In this document: positions 9,560 to 18,259 of the stretch, one piece after another | Layout: each line of letters begins with the position of its first letter | Position numbering within the stretch: position 1 is the stretch's first letter | NCBI GenBank assembly: GCA_964392365.1 | Contig: CAYMPH010000003.1 | Coordinates: 248,001-312,000, forward strand | Direction: 5' to 3' | Origin: CAYMPH01 sp964392365 | GTDB lineage: Bacteria; Spirochaetota; UBA4802; UBA5550 | DNA length: 64,000 nt | Notes under the pieces: model-generated | What the model was told of the DNA's origin: nothing | Seen by the model: the letters and a program-made list of their open reading frames with translations, nothing else | Database searches by the model: none | Program-made: the position numbers and the translations under genes

Positions 9560-10414
9560 ATGAATACAGCATTATTAAAAAAGAAAATCAAAGAAATAGA
9601 AAAAGTAACTGATAAACAGTGGATGAAGTCTCTTGATGATAGAAAACTCAAAGAGCTTGAATTTCATGATATGCACAGAGCCATTTCATTAAAGGACAAC
9701 GTTCCTGAAGAATCAATGGATCGCGATACATATGAAAAGCTTTATGGAAATAAAAAATATTATTCTACAACAAGACTGTCTTCGGAGTATGTTGACGGAT
9801 GGCTGAAGCGTGAGGCAAAGGGAAAAGTTTTTCTGGATTATGCGTGCGGAAATGGTGTAAATGCAATTAAAGCAGCGAAATACGGAGCTGCTCTTTCAGT
9901 CGGCATTGATATAAGCAGCGTGTCTGTCGGCAATGCGAGAAAAAGCGCTAAAGATGAAAACCTGAAAGATAATATATATTTTATTCAGGCAGACTGCGAG
10001 AACACGCTTCTTCCGGACAATTCCATTGATATAATTATGTGCAGCGGAATGCTTCACCACCTTGATCTTTCATATTCGTTTCCTGAGCTTAGAAGAATTC
10101 TTGCGCCCGGCGGAAAAATTCTTGGCGTTGAGGCCCTTGATTATAATCCTTTCATAAAACTATATAGAAATTTAACTCCGGAAATGAGAACTGACTGGGA
10201 AAAAGCCCACATTCTCAGCATGAAGGATATTGAATTTGCCAAAAGATTTTTTGATATCGGGGAAATGAAATTTTTCCATATATCAAGCATTGCGGGTGCC
10301 TTTGTAAAATCGCTGCTCCCGTTTTTTAATGTACTTGATAAGGTTTTAACGCGCATTCCACTTATCAGGCTTATGTCCTGGATCTTTACTTTTGAACTTC
10401 TTAAGAAGAAATGA
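9560..10414 (+). CDS. Class I SAM-dependent methyltransferase
   Basis: A 284-residue methyltransferase with a long N-terminal extension (about 90 residues, charged, including HDMHRAISLKDN) before motif I VFLDYACGNGVNAIKAAK (about residues 92-109). Acidic SAM-ribose contact is VGIDISS, followed by FIQADCEN, IIMCSGMLHHLD and GGKILGVEAL, as in Methyltransf_11/25. The last 40 residues are hydrophobic and could associate with the membrane. It stops one base before the ATG of the transketolase N-subunit gene, so the three genes from here are one transcriptional unit. The substrate is presumably a sugar or lipid-linked glycan. Confidence 0.8.
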   Translation: MNTALLKKKIKEIEKVTDKQWMKSLDDRKLKELEFHDMHRAISLKDNVPEESMDRDTYEKLYGNKKYYSTTRLSSEYVDGWLKREAKGKVFLDYACGNGVNAIKAAKYGAALSVGIDISSVSVGNARKSAKDENLKDNIYFIQADCENTLLPDNSIDIIMCSGMLHHLDLSYSFPELRRILAPGGKILGVEALDYNPFIKLYRNLTPEMRTDWEKAHILSMKDIEFAKRFFDIGEMKFFHISSIAGAFVKSLLPFFNVLDKVLTRIPLIRLMSWIFTFELLKKK

Positions 10415-10415
10415 T

Positions 10416-11222
10416 ATGGAAACTGTAGAGCTTGCAAAAAAAATAAGACTCGATGCACTTCGTATGACAAGCCTTGGCGGCAGCTCGCATATAGGCTCGG
10501 TTTTTTCCATGGCTGATATTCTTGCAGTGTTATACGGAAAGATCATGAATGTTGATCCGAAAAATCCTTCCTGGGAAAACAGGGACCGTTTTATTCTGAG
10601 TAAAGGTCACGCAGGTGCCGGAGTCTATGCTGCTCTTGCTGAAAGCGGGTTTTTCCCAGTAGAAAAGCTGGATACTCATTATCAGAACGGATCGTTTCTG
10701 AGCGGGCATGTTTCGCACAAAGGAATACCGGGTGTTGAACTCTCCACCGGCTCTCTCGGTCACGGCCAATCTGTCGGTGCAGGCATGGCATTTTCAGCCA
10801 AACTTGATGATAAAAAGCATAAGGTCTTCGTTGTTATGAGCGATGGCGAGAATGATGAAGGCTCCACGTGGGAGGCGGTTCTTTTCGCTGCTCATCACAA
10901 GCTCGATAATCTTGTAATTATTATTGATTACAATAAACTCCAGAGCATGAAAGCCACAAATGAAACACTTAACCTTGAACCTCTTGCAGATAAATGGACG
11001 AGTTTCGGCTGGGCTGTAAGGGAAGTTGACGGCCATAATCATGATGAAATGATAAAAGTATTTTCCAGTATTCCATTTGAGAAGGGCAAGCCATCCTGCC
11101 TGATAGCTCATACTGTTAAAGGCAAAGGCGTATCTTTTATGGAAAATAATATTGTATGGCATTACCGCACAGCAAGAGGTGCAGACTATGAAACTGCAAA
11201 AAAAGAACTGGAGGAAGCGTGA
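10416..11222 (+). CDS. Transketolase, N-terminal (ThDP pyrophosphate-binding) subunit
   Basis: A 268-residue protein matching the first third of transketolase. It has RFILSKGHAGAGVYAAL (about residues 51-67), GSLGHGQSVGAGMAFS and the thiamine-diphosphate/metal motif SDGENDEGSTWEAVLFAAHH-K-DN followed by IDYN (about 140-171). Start ATG 10416 is preferred to the upstream TTG, which lies inside the previous gene. Partner is the next gene, overlapping by four bases. Split transketolases exist as normal heterodimeric enzymes in many bacteria. Position inside a glycan locus suggests a role in making a special sugar by two-carbon ketol transfer rather than in the pentose-phosphate pathway, which is an inference. 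Confidence 0.9.
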   Translation: METVELAKKIRLDALRMTSLGGSSHIGSVFSMADILAVLYGKIMNVDPKNPSWENRDRFILSKGHAGAGVYAALAESGFFPVEKLDTHYQNGSFLSGHVSHKGIPGVELSTGSLGHGQSVGAGMAFSAKLDDKKHKVFVVMSDGENDEGSTWEAVLFAAHHKLDNLVIIIDYNKLQSMKATNETLNLEPLADKWTSFGWAVREVDGHNHDEMIKVFSSIPFEKGKPSCLIAHTVKGKGVSFMENNIVWHYRTARGADYETAKKELEEA

Positions 11223-12142
11223 GAGATTCCTGTATACATTCGCTGACTGATCTTGCAGAAAAAGACAAAAAGGTATTTTTGATTACAGCAGATCTCGGCT
11301 TCGGTCTTTTCGACGATTTTGTTAAAAGGTGCCCGAGACAGTTTCTGAATGTTGGAATTGCAGAGCAGAATATGATTGGAATTGCAACAGGTCTTGCTCT
11401 GGAGGGACGTATAGTCTTTGTTTACTCTCTCGGAAATTTTCCAACACTCAGATGTCTTGAACAGATCAGGAATGATGCCTGTTATCACGGGCTCAATATA
11501 AATATAATATCTTCAGGCTGCGGGCTTACATACGGAGCTCTCGGTGTTTCACATCATGCAACAGAGGATATAGGCATTCTTCGCACTCTGCCTGAGATGA
11601 CGGTCATAGCTCCCGGAGATAACTGGGAAAGTTCACAGGCGGTTCCGGCTATTGCACTTCACGAGGGAGCAGGTTATATCAGGCTCGATAGAAGCACAGC
11701 AGGTAGAACTGAAAAGCCGGGTGAAATTTTTAAAATTGGAAAAGCGCGAAGAATTAAAGACGGCAAAGATATTTCATTCCTCTGCACAGGCGGTATGCTT
11801 GCAGTTGGTTTAAAGGCTGCTGAAGATCTGAACGCTGAGGGGATTTCCTGCAGAGTTGTAAGCTTCCATACAGTGAAGCCTTTAGACGGAGATGAAATTA
11901 AATCTGCAGTGAAGGAAACAGGCGGAATTATTACACTTGAGGAACACACTCTGCATGGAGGATTCGGCAGCGCTGTTGCTGAGTACTGCATGGACAGCGG
12001 AAATATACCACAGAAATTTTACCGTTCAGCTCTCAGGGATGGTTTCACATGCATAGTTGGTGATCAGGATTATTTAAGAAGCTGCTACAAAATAGACGGA
12101 GAGACCGTAAAGATAAAAGCAAGGGAGCTTGTAAAAGAATGA
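11219..12142 (+). CDS. Transketolase, C-terminal subunit
   Basis: The 307-residue partner of 10416-11222, holding the pyrimidine-binding and C-terminal domains. Seen are the catalytic-glutamate motif LNVGIAEQNMIGIATGLA (about residues 40-57), GGLTYGALGVSHHATEDIG-like text (read here as CGLTYGALGVSHHATED) and IRLDRS, then a C-terminal domain with VVSFHTVKPLD and TLEEHTLHGGFGSAVAE. GTG is the start, overlapping the previous TGA as GTGA, with GAGGAAG just upstream as ribosome-binding site, so the two subunits are translated in a coupled way. It overlaps the following sugar-transferase gene by four bases as well. Confidence 0.9.
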   Translation: MRDSCIHSLTDLAEKDKKVFLITADLGFGLFDDFVKRCPRQFLNVGIAEQNMIGIATGLALEGRIVFVYSLGNFPTLRCLEQIRNDACYHGLNINIISSGCGLTYGALGVSHHATEDIGILRTLPEMTVIAPGDNWESSQAVPAIALHEGAGYIRLDRSTAGRTEKPGEIFKIGKARRIKDGKDISFLCTGGMLAVGLKAAEDLNAEGISCRVVSFHTVKPLDGDEIKSAVKETGGIITLEEHTLHGGFGSAVAEYCMDSGNIPQKFYRSALRDGFTCIVGDQDYLRSCYKIDGETVKIKARELVKE

Positions 12143-12870
12143 TAAAAAGGATTTTTGATTTTACAGTATCTTTTATTGGGCTTGTTATGACCCTTCCGCT
12201 GACGATTCCTGTGCTAATCCTGATCTGGATACAGGATTTCAAAAATCCTTTTTATATAGCGCCTAGAGTAGGCAGAAAATTTAAAACCTTCAAAATGATT
12301 AAATTCAGGTCAATGGTAGTGAATGCTGATAAAACCGGCGTGCAGTCAACATCAGCAGCAGACGCGAGAATCACGCCTATCGGGAATTTCGTCAGAAAAT
12401 ATAAAATGGATGAACTCTCGCAGTTCCTGAATGTTTTTATCGGTGATATGAGCTTTGTAGGTCCCAGACCTCAGGTACGGGAAACCGGCACTGATCTTTA
12501 TACTGAAGAAGAAAAGAGGATGCTTGATGTTAAGCCGGGAATAACAGACTTCGCATCTATAGTTTTTTCCGATGAAGGTAATATTCTTAAAGATAGTAAA
12601 AATCCTAATCTTGATTATAATAGATTGATCCGTCCATGGAAAAGCAGGCTTGCACTTTTATATGTTGATAAAAGAAGTTTCTTTCTTGATGTAAGGCTTA
12701 TGATTCTAACTGCAGTAGCCATAATATCAAAACAAAAAGCTCTTGGATATATTAATGAAATACTTATTAATATGAAAGCTGATCCTCTTTTAATAGAAGT
12801 ATGTAAAAGGGATAAGCCTTTAACTCCTTATGCACCTCCAGGTTCCAATAAAATTGTGGATAAAGTATAA
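12139..12870 (+). CDS. Undecaprenyl-phosphate sugar phosphotransferase (PglC/WcaJ-type small form)
   Basis: A 243-residue member of the bacterial sugar transferase family. It transfers a sugar-1-phosphate from UDP-sugar to undecaprenyl phosphate, the first step of lipid-linked glycan assembly at the cytoplasmic membrane. The N-terminus has one re-entrant hydrophobic segment (about residues 8-31), then KTFKMIKFRSM (about 49-59), KYKMDELSQFLNVFIGDMS (about 89-107), FVGPRPQV (about 108-115) and a catalytic Asp-Glu pair within MDEL. There is no multi-helix N-terminal domain, so it is the PglC-like small type and not a full WcaJ. ATG overlaps the transketolase stop (ATGA). Confidence 0.88.
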   Translation: MIKRIFDFTVSFIGLVMTLPLTIPVLILIWIQDFKNPFYIAPRVGRKFKTFKMIKFRSMVVNADKTGVQSTSAADARITPIGNFVRKYKMDELSQFLNVFIGDMSFVGPRPQVRETGTDLYTEEEKRMLDVKPGITDFASIVFSDEGNILKDSKNPNLDYNRLIRPWKSRLALLYVDKRSFFLDVRLMILTAVAIISKQKALGYINEILINMKADPLLIEVCKRDKPLTPYAPPGSNKIVDKV

Positions 12871-14019
12871 ATGCACGTACCTTTTCACAGGCCATATATT
12901 ACAGACGATGAGCTGAACGCTGTTGCTGATTCGATCAGAAACGGCTGGCTCACTATGGGAAAAAAAACTTTCGATTTTGAAAATAATTTTGGAAATTATG
13001 CCGGATCGAAATATTCTGTTGCAGTAAATTCCTGCACAGCTGCAATGCACCTTGCTCTGAAATGTTTTAATATACAGCCCGATGATGAAGTCATTATCCC
13101 TGCAGTAACATTTACTGCAACAGCAGATGTACCGAGATTTTTCGGTGCAAAGGTTGTAATGACAGATGTGGAAAAAGATACTCATCTTATGAGTGTTGAG
13201 TCATTCGAGAAAGCCATTACAAAAAAAACAAAAGCCGTGATACCGGTTCATTATGCAGGCCAGCCGTGCGATATGGATGAGATTATGGCTATATCAAGAA
13301 AACATGGAATAGCAGTTATTGAAGACGCAGCGCATTCTCTTCCTTCAAGATATAAAGGAAAGCTCGTAGGTTCAATCGGGGATATCACCTGTTTCAGTTT
13401 TTATGCTACAAAAACTCTCACAACAGGTGAGGGAGGTATGGCCACAACAGATAATCCTGAATGGGATAATACTATGAGGATTCTCCGGCTGCACGGCATT
13501 TCCCGCGATGCCTGGAAAAGATATTCAAAAGAGGGAACCTGGGAGTATGATGTTATTGATGCAGGATATAAATATAATACAACTGACATTAATTCAGCAA
13601 TGGGACTTGAGCAGCTTAAAAAGGTTGATTCCCTGACATTAAAAAGAAAGCTTATTGCAGATAAGTATGATAATGCCTTTAAAAATGACAAATCTCTGAT
13701 TTTGTATAAAATTAAGCCTGACAGAGAAACCTCGTATCATTTATATCCTTTAAAATTGAATCTTGGATCTCTTAAAATTGGAAGGAATGAATTTTACACT
13801 GAATTAAAGAAAAGAGAAATTGACACAAGTGTACATTTCATTCCGGTTTACCGATTCAGTTATTATGCAGGCCTGGGATATAAAATTTCAGATTATCCTG
13901 AAAGTGAGTGGATTTTTGAGCGGAATATCTCTCTTCCGATTTTCCCTGGAATGACAGATGAAGAAATAAATTATGTTATAGAAAATGTGCTTGATATTTT
14001 AACTAAAAACAGGAGATAA
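12871..14019 (+). CDS. DegT/DnrJ/EryC1/StrS-family aminotransferase (PglE/LegC-like)
   Basis: A 382-residue PLP-dependent aminotransferase. It starts HVPFHRPYITDDEL, as many UDP-4-keto-6-deoxy-sugar aminotransferases do, with NSCTAAMHLAL (about residues 52-62), VIEDAAHSLPS with the PLP Asp (about 149-159) and SFYATKTLTTGEGGM with the Schiff-base lysine (about 175-189). It starts directly after the phosphotransferase stop. Together with the membrane-bound 4,6-dehydratase at 14145 it would make a UDP-4-amino-4,6-dideoxy-N-acetylhexosamine, which the neighbouring PglC-like enzyme could load onto undecaprenyl phosphate. An acetyltransferase like PglD is not seen here. Confidence 0.88.
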   Translation: MHVPFHRPYITDDELNAVADSIRNGWLTMGKKTFDFENNFGNYAGSKYSVAVNSCTAAMHLALKCFNIQPDDEVIIPAVTFTATADVPRFFGAKVVMTDVEKDTHLMSVESFEKAITKKTKAVIPVHYAGQPCDMDEIMAISRKHGIAVIEDAAHSLPSRYKGKLVGSIGDITCFSFYATKTLTTGEGGMATTDNPEWDNTMRILRLHGISRDAWKRYSKEGTWEYDVIDAGYKYNTTDINSAMGLEQLKKVDSLTLKRKLIADKYDNAFKNDKSLILYKIKPDRETSYHLYPLKLNLGSLKIGRNEFYTELKKREIDTSVHFIPVYRFSYYAGLGYKISDYPESEWIFERNISLPIFPGMTDEEINYVIENVLDILTKNRR

Positions 14020-14144
14020 TTTAAATATCAGTCATTTTGATTAAAAAATGGAAATCAGCTTATTCTTCCTTTAAAACAGGATTTCTCTTAGCTTTATATT
14101 TTTTGAAATGACAGGAAATATTATTAAAAGTAGATATATAAACC

Positions 14145-16070
14145 ATGAATATACTTTATAGAATTCGCGGAAGAAAATATTATTATCTTATGCTTGATAT
14201 GTTTCTTGTTGTAGCTTCATTTTTAGCTGCGAATTTCATCAGATACTATCCGGATTTTACTCTCACAATTGAGCTTGTTTCATATAAATACATCATCACT
14301 CTTGTTATATCATTTTTCGTTTCTTTTTATTTATTCCAGATTTACAGGATAATGTGGGCATATTCAAATATTAAAGATGTTTATAAATTGATGGCAGGCA
14401 ATATAACCGGATTTGTTTTATTTATCGGTTATCTGACTTTTTTCAGCTTCGTCTATTCCCGGCTTGTTGTTACACTTGCATTCATGTTTATTTCAGTATC
14501 AACTATAATATATAGAATTATAATAAGGGATCATTTCAGCAGGCAATCCCATCTCACCGGAGCGCAGATTTCAAAAACAGAACCAAAAACACCTGAAGAA
14601 CAGAAAAAAATAATTGTAATAGGCGCAGGCGAAGCAGGCAGATCAATTTTAGCAGAGTACGCAAAAATCGGTCTTGATGATATTATTAAAGGCTTTATTG
14701 ATGATTCCCCCCATAAAGCAGGTAAAATGCTGAATGGGAAGTTTATATATGGAACATCATATAAAATTCATGAAGTTATCAATAAATTCGGAATCAATGA
14801 AGTCATAATAGCAATGCCTTCTGCAAGTTCTGAAAAAATTAATAATATACTTCATTTTATAAAAAAAGAAAACCCCAGGATACCTATTAGAATACTTCCT
14901 CCGCTTATTGAACTTTTTGTAAACAAGCCTTTAACAGGCGCTCTCAGGGAAATCAGCATATTTGACCTGATTGGTAGGGAGGAATTTACAATTGATACGG
15001 ATGTAATAAAGGAGCGGTTTTCAGATAAGTGCATTCTTGTAACAGGAGCAGGCGGAAGCATTGGTTCTGAAATATGCAGGCAGATTTTAAAATTCAAAAT
15101 CAGGAGACTTATTGCTGTTGGCCGGGGCGAGTTTTCCATTTATAATCTTATAAAATCATTAACAGAACATGTTGAATATATGGATTTTAAGCCGGAAATT
15201 ATTTATAAGATAATAGATGTAAGAAGTTCTGATATGCTGAATTCAGCATTTGAAAAATATAAACCGGATATAGTATTTCATGCTGCTGCTCATAAGCATG
15301 TTCCTCTGATGGAATTCAATGAAGCTGAAGCGATAATAAATAATATCATCGGCACAAGAAACGTGCTTGATGCGTGTGTTAAAAATGAAGTGGAGCAGTT
15401 TGTATTTATATCAACAGATAAAGCTGTACGTCCGACGAACATAATGGGCACAACCAAAAGAGCATCCGAGCTGATAACTCTTTACTATAACAGAAAATAT
15501 AAATTGAAGACATCTATTGTCCGTTTTGGAAATGTTATCGGAAGCAGGGGATCTGTTCTTCCTCTGTTCAGCGAGCAGATCGAAAAGGGCGGTCCGATAA
15601 CAGTAACTGATCCTGAGATAAAAAGATTTTTTATGAGCATACCTGAAGCGTCTCTACTGGTTTTAAATGCATCCGCATATTCAAAAGGCGGTGAAGTGTA
15701 TGCACTCGATATGGGCAAGCAGTACAAGCTGCTGGATATAGCTGAAAGGCTTATAGAACTTTCCGGTAAGCTGCCCGGAGAAATACAGATAAAATTTACT
15801 GGCCTGCGTCCCGGCGAGAAAATGTATGAGGAATTATTCTTTGACCATGAAACCTATTCAATGACGGCAAATAATAAGATTTTTGTCATGGCCAATACAG
15901 ATTCCGGTCTTGATGAAGCAAAGATTGAGGATCTTATCGGGAATCAGCTTGTAAATGTTCACGCTATGGAGCCGCTGCATATCAGGAAAATGCTTAAAAT
16001 ATTAATTCCTGAATTTGAGTATGATGAATCAATGATTTGCGATGATTCCTGTTCCAAATTTGTTAGCTGA
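14145..16070 (+). CDS. Membrane-bound UDP-sugar 4,6-dehydratase (CapD/WbpM/PglF family)
   Basis: A 641-residue protein with four hydrophobic helices in the first 125 residues, then a first nucleotide-binding region VIGAGEAGRSILAE (about 157-170), and a second, catalytic Rossmann domain with VTGAGGSIGSEICRQI (about 298-313). Other landmarks are FHAAAHKHVPLME (about 384-396), FISTDKAVRPTNIMGTTKR (about 427-445; these SDR relatives replace the catalytic Tyr), RFGNVIGSRGSV and FFMSIPEA. The family dehydrates UDP-GlcNAc to UDP-4-keto-6-deoxy sugars at the membrane. Gene order with 12139 and 12871 mirrors a PglC-PglE-PglF module. Confidence 0.9.
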   Translation: MNILYRIRGRKYYYLMLDMFLVVASFLAANFIRYYPDFTLTIELVSYKYIITLVISFFVSFYLFQIYRIMWAYSNIKDVYKLMAGNITGFVLFIGYLTFFSFVYSRLVVTLAFMFISVSTIIYRIIIRDHFSRQSHLTGAQISKTEPKTPEEQKKIIVIGAGEAGRSILAEYAKIGLDDIIKGFIDDSPHKAGKMLNGKFIYGTSYKIHEVINKFGINEVIIAMPSASSEKINNILHFIKKENPRIPIRILPPLIELFVNKPLTGALREISIFDLIGREEFTIDTDVIKERFSDKCILVTGAGGSIGSEICRQILKFKIRRLIAVGRGEFSIYNLIKSLTEHVEYMDFKPEIIYKIIDVRSSDMLNSAFEKYKPDIVFHAAAHKHVPLMEFNEAEAIINNIIGTRNVLDACVKNEVEQFVFISTDKAVRPTNIMGTTKRASELITLYYNRKYKLKTSIVRFGNVIGSRGSVLPLFSEQIEKGGPITVTDPEIKRFFMSIPEASLLVLNASAYSKGGEVYALDMGKQYKLLDIAERLIELSGKLPGEIQIKFTGLRPGEKMYEELFFDHETYSMTANNKIFVMANTDSGLDEAKIEDLIGNQLVNVHAMEPLHIRKMLKILIPEFEYDESMICDDSCSKFVS

Positions 16071-16134
16071 AGCAGCGTCTCAATATGGCCACAACCTTTT
16101 CATTGAAGGGTCTTACATTTCCGTTTTTTCTGCT

Positions 16135-16163
16135 TGTCATCCTCGCGAATGCGGGGATCCAGA
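16135..16163. repeat. Short palindromic repeat unit (half element)
   Basis: A TGTCATCCTCGCGAATGC-GGGGATCCA unit between the dehydratase and the Wzi-like gene. It is a diverged copy of the arms of the elements at 18053, 37702 and 45415. I see no matching inverted arm downstream, so it is a solitary half. Confidence 0.6.
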
Positions 16164-16244
16164 ATATAGCAATAGATTCACCCGATTGGTGCAGGCCATC
16201 GCCTTAGTGTGTATAGCCGTTGAAAAACAAATTAGGAAAAATTT

Positions 16245-17969
16245 ATGAAAATAAAAAGTTTAATATTACTTCTGTTTATATTGTCCGGTACGCTTTACGC
16301 GGATTATCTTGCAGATAATAATCACAGGATCTATAGATATCTGACGATCTGGCAGGATAAAGGATATATAAAACAGCTTCCTCCTGTGCGGCCTTATCCA
16401 TTGCAGCTTCTTAAGAAACTTCTTGCTGAAGTTAAGGAGAAGGGCTCGCCTGATGATGTTGAAATTGCGGATAGATATTATAAGCTTATTACTACACCCG
16501 GTGCAGACATACTGGCTATTAAAGGGAAAAACCTGCCTGCTCCGATTTATTATTCAGTAATCGCCGGACTCATTACAGACTTTAAAGACATGTACTGGTA
16601 TGGCGGAGGCAAAATCGATACTGCCGGACTTGTTTTCAATGATATAATTTCCTATACAGGAAAGATTTCCATTGCTGCCCAGAACGGAGTAGGTGATTCG
16701 TTTTTTCCTGAATATACAAAAAACCTGTTCGTAGGCGATTATAATTCCGGCGGCGCCGGAGTTGGAAAAGTTGATATAGGCCATCTCGGAGAAGGGGGCT
16801 TTTTTGTAGGCACTGACAGGTTTTATTTTTCTGCAGGTTTCTGGCGTTCTTCATACGGGCCGTTTTTTGATGACGGTCCTGTTATAGGTCCTCAGGCTCC
16901 GGGTGCCGGTCATTTTGCATTAACATACAGGGGAGACTGGATTACAGTAAGTACAGTTTTTCTTAATTTGATTACGAAACAATATGCGCAGAAACTAAAT
17001 TCAGGGCTGCCTTTTCTGGTCGATTCACACGCTTCTGAAAATATAATGAAATATCTGATTGTTCATACATTAGAAGCTCATATGACTGACTGGCTTGATC
17101 TTGGTATTATGCAGTCGGTTATCGGCGGTGGTGCTCTTCATCCGGAATTTTTAATTCCTGTTCAGTATGTATTTTATACCCAGGAACAGGCAGGCGGATA
17201 TAATAATTCGCAGATGGGCGTGTATTTTAAACTGAGAATTCCTGCTAATATCGGAATTGATTTTATTGCATTTATTGATGACTGGAATCTGTTCAGTAAA
17301 GTTAACGGTACTGGACTGAATTTCGATTCCGCCCAGAATAAATATGCTATTCAGGCCGGCATATCATGGACTCCGGATTTCAAAATATTTAAAAGATTGA
17401 GTTTTGATTACCAGATAATATCACAATATATGTACACTCATACCGGACAGATGCCGGCCGGTTCGCCGCAGCTTAGCCTTCCTTATCTGAATTACACTCA
17501 TAATGGATCGAATCTCGGCAGCGCTATGGAGCCTAATTCAGACAGATTCAGTCTGAAGACTTATGTTGCTCCTGCATCCTGGCTTGATATTGATGTTTAT
17601 GCAACTTTAATGAGGCATGGAAATGCTTCAGCCGGAGTTTACAATCCTCTTGGCGGAAATATGATAGGTGATGGAACTATCTGGGATGATGGATGGGACA
17701 ATAAGGGAAATGTTACTTTTTATACTTCAGGAAAAACTTTAAATCAGGAAGTTCTTGAATATACCCTTCAGGTCGGATTATCATTATCGTTTAATTTTCC
17801 TTTTCAATATGTTGAGGTTTCTTTCAAGATCGGATATATGTTTCAGCAGATATGGAATAGATCTCTGACAATTGCTTCAGGTACTGCAACAGCTACAGCA
17901 ATGGGGCCTCAGTCCGGACTGAATCAGATGTCTAATTTTTTATATATGAGTACTGAAGTTAAGTTTTAA
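16245..17969 (+). CDS. Outer-membrane beta-barrel protein, Wzi-like (capsule assembly family)
   Basis: A 574-residue protein with a cleavable signal peptide (MKIKSLILLLFILSGTLYA). The segment that follows, LTIWQDKGYIKQLPPVRPYP (about residues 33-52), fits the N-terminal helical part of the Wzi family, and the rest alternates aromatic and polar residues as beta-strands do. FFVGTDRFYFSAGFWRSSYG matches the position of the conserved G-x-D-R...G segment of that family. The protein ends in EVKF, an aromatic C-terminus fit for outer-membrane insertion. Wzi-type proteins help attach or organise surface polysaccharide, which suits the neighbouring glycan locus. The ATG has AGGAAA before it. Weak similarity, so the family call is tentative. 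Confidence 0.65.
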   Translation: MKIKSLILLLFILSGTLYADYLADNNHRIYRYLTIWQDKGYIKQLPPVRPYPLQLLKKLLAEVKEKGSPDDVEIADRYYKLITTPGADILAIKGKNLPAPIYYSVIAGLITDFKDMYWYGGGKIDTAGLVFNDIISYTGKISIAAQNGVGDSFFPEYTKNLFVGDYNSGGAGVGKVDIGHLGEGGFFVGTDRFYFSAGFWRSSYGPFFDDGPVIGPQAPGAGHFALTYRGDWITVSTVFLNLITKQYAQKLNSGLPFLVDSHASENIMKYLIVHTLEAHMTDWLDLGIMQSVIGGGALHPEFLIPVQYVFYTQEQAGGYNNSQMGVYFKLRIPANIGIDFIAFIDDWNLFSKVNGTGLNFDSAQNKYAIQAGISWTPDFKIFKRLSFDYQIISQYMYTHTGQMPAGSPQLSLPYLNYTHNGSNLGSAMEPNSDRFSLKTYVAPASWLDIDVYATLMRHGNASAGVYNPLGGNMIGDGTIWDDGWDNKGNVTFYTSGKTLNQEVLEYTLQVGLSLSFNFPFQYVEVSFKIGYMFQQIWNRSLTIASGTATATAMGPQSGLNQMSNFLYMSTEVKF

Positions 17970-18052
17970 CTCACAAATATGTCACATCTCTGCTTCGTAA
18001 AGAGGGGTTTTGCTAATAATGAGTATTCTCTAAACTATGAAAATAAAAACTA

Positions 18053-18225
18053 TGTCATTCCCGCGAAGGCGGGAATCCAGAGTTTAACTTAATGATTAAA
18101 AAAATGGTTCTTTTTATTAATAAATGTGGAAATTGTATTTGGAAGTGTATAAAATGATTTATTAGACAATTACTTTTAAATAAGTTTTGTTGTATAAATG
18201 GATTCCCACTTTCGCGTGAATGACA
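18053..18225. repeat. 173-bp palindrome-bounded element (MITE-like)
   Basis: Left arm TGTCATTCCCGCGAAGGC-GGGAATCCA at 18053-18079 and right arm ATGGATTCCCAC-TTCGCGTGAATGACA at 18198-18225 are imperfect inverted repeats of about 28 bp. Each arm is itself a small palindrome. The AT-rich interior (about 118 bp) has no coding frame. It sits between two convergent genes, so it may also serve as a bidirectional terminator. The arms match the other elements in this window. Confidence 0.7.
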
Positions 18226-18259
18226 CTGCAGAAGATTATATAAATAGCAGTCTGAAGCC

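Noticed and set aside
10416..12142. Split transketolase as a frameshift of one gene
   Set aside because: The second part has its own GTG with GAGGAAG ahead and GTGA overlap; two-gene transketolases are normal.
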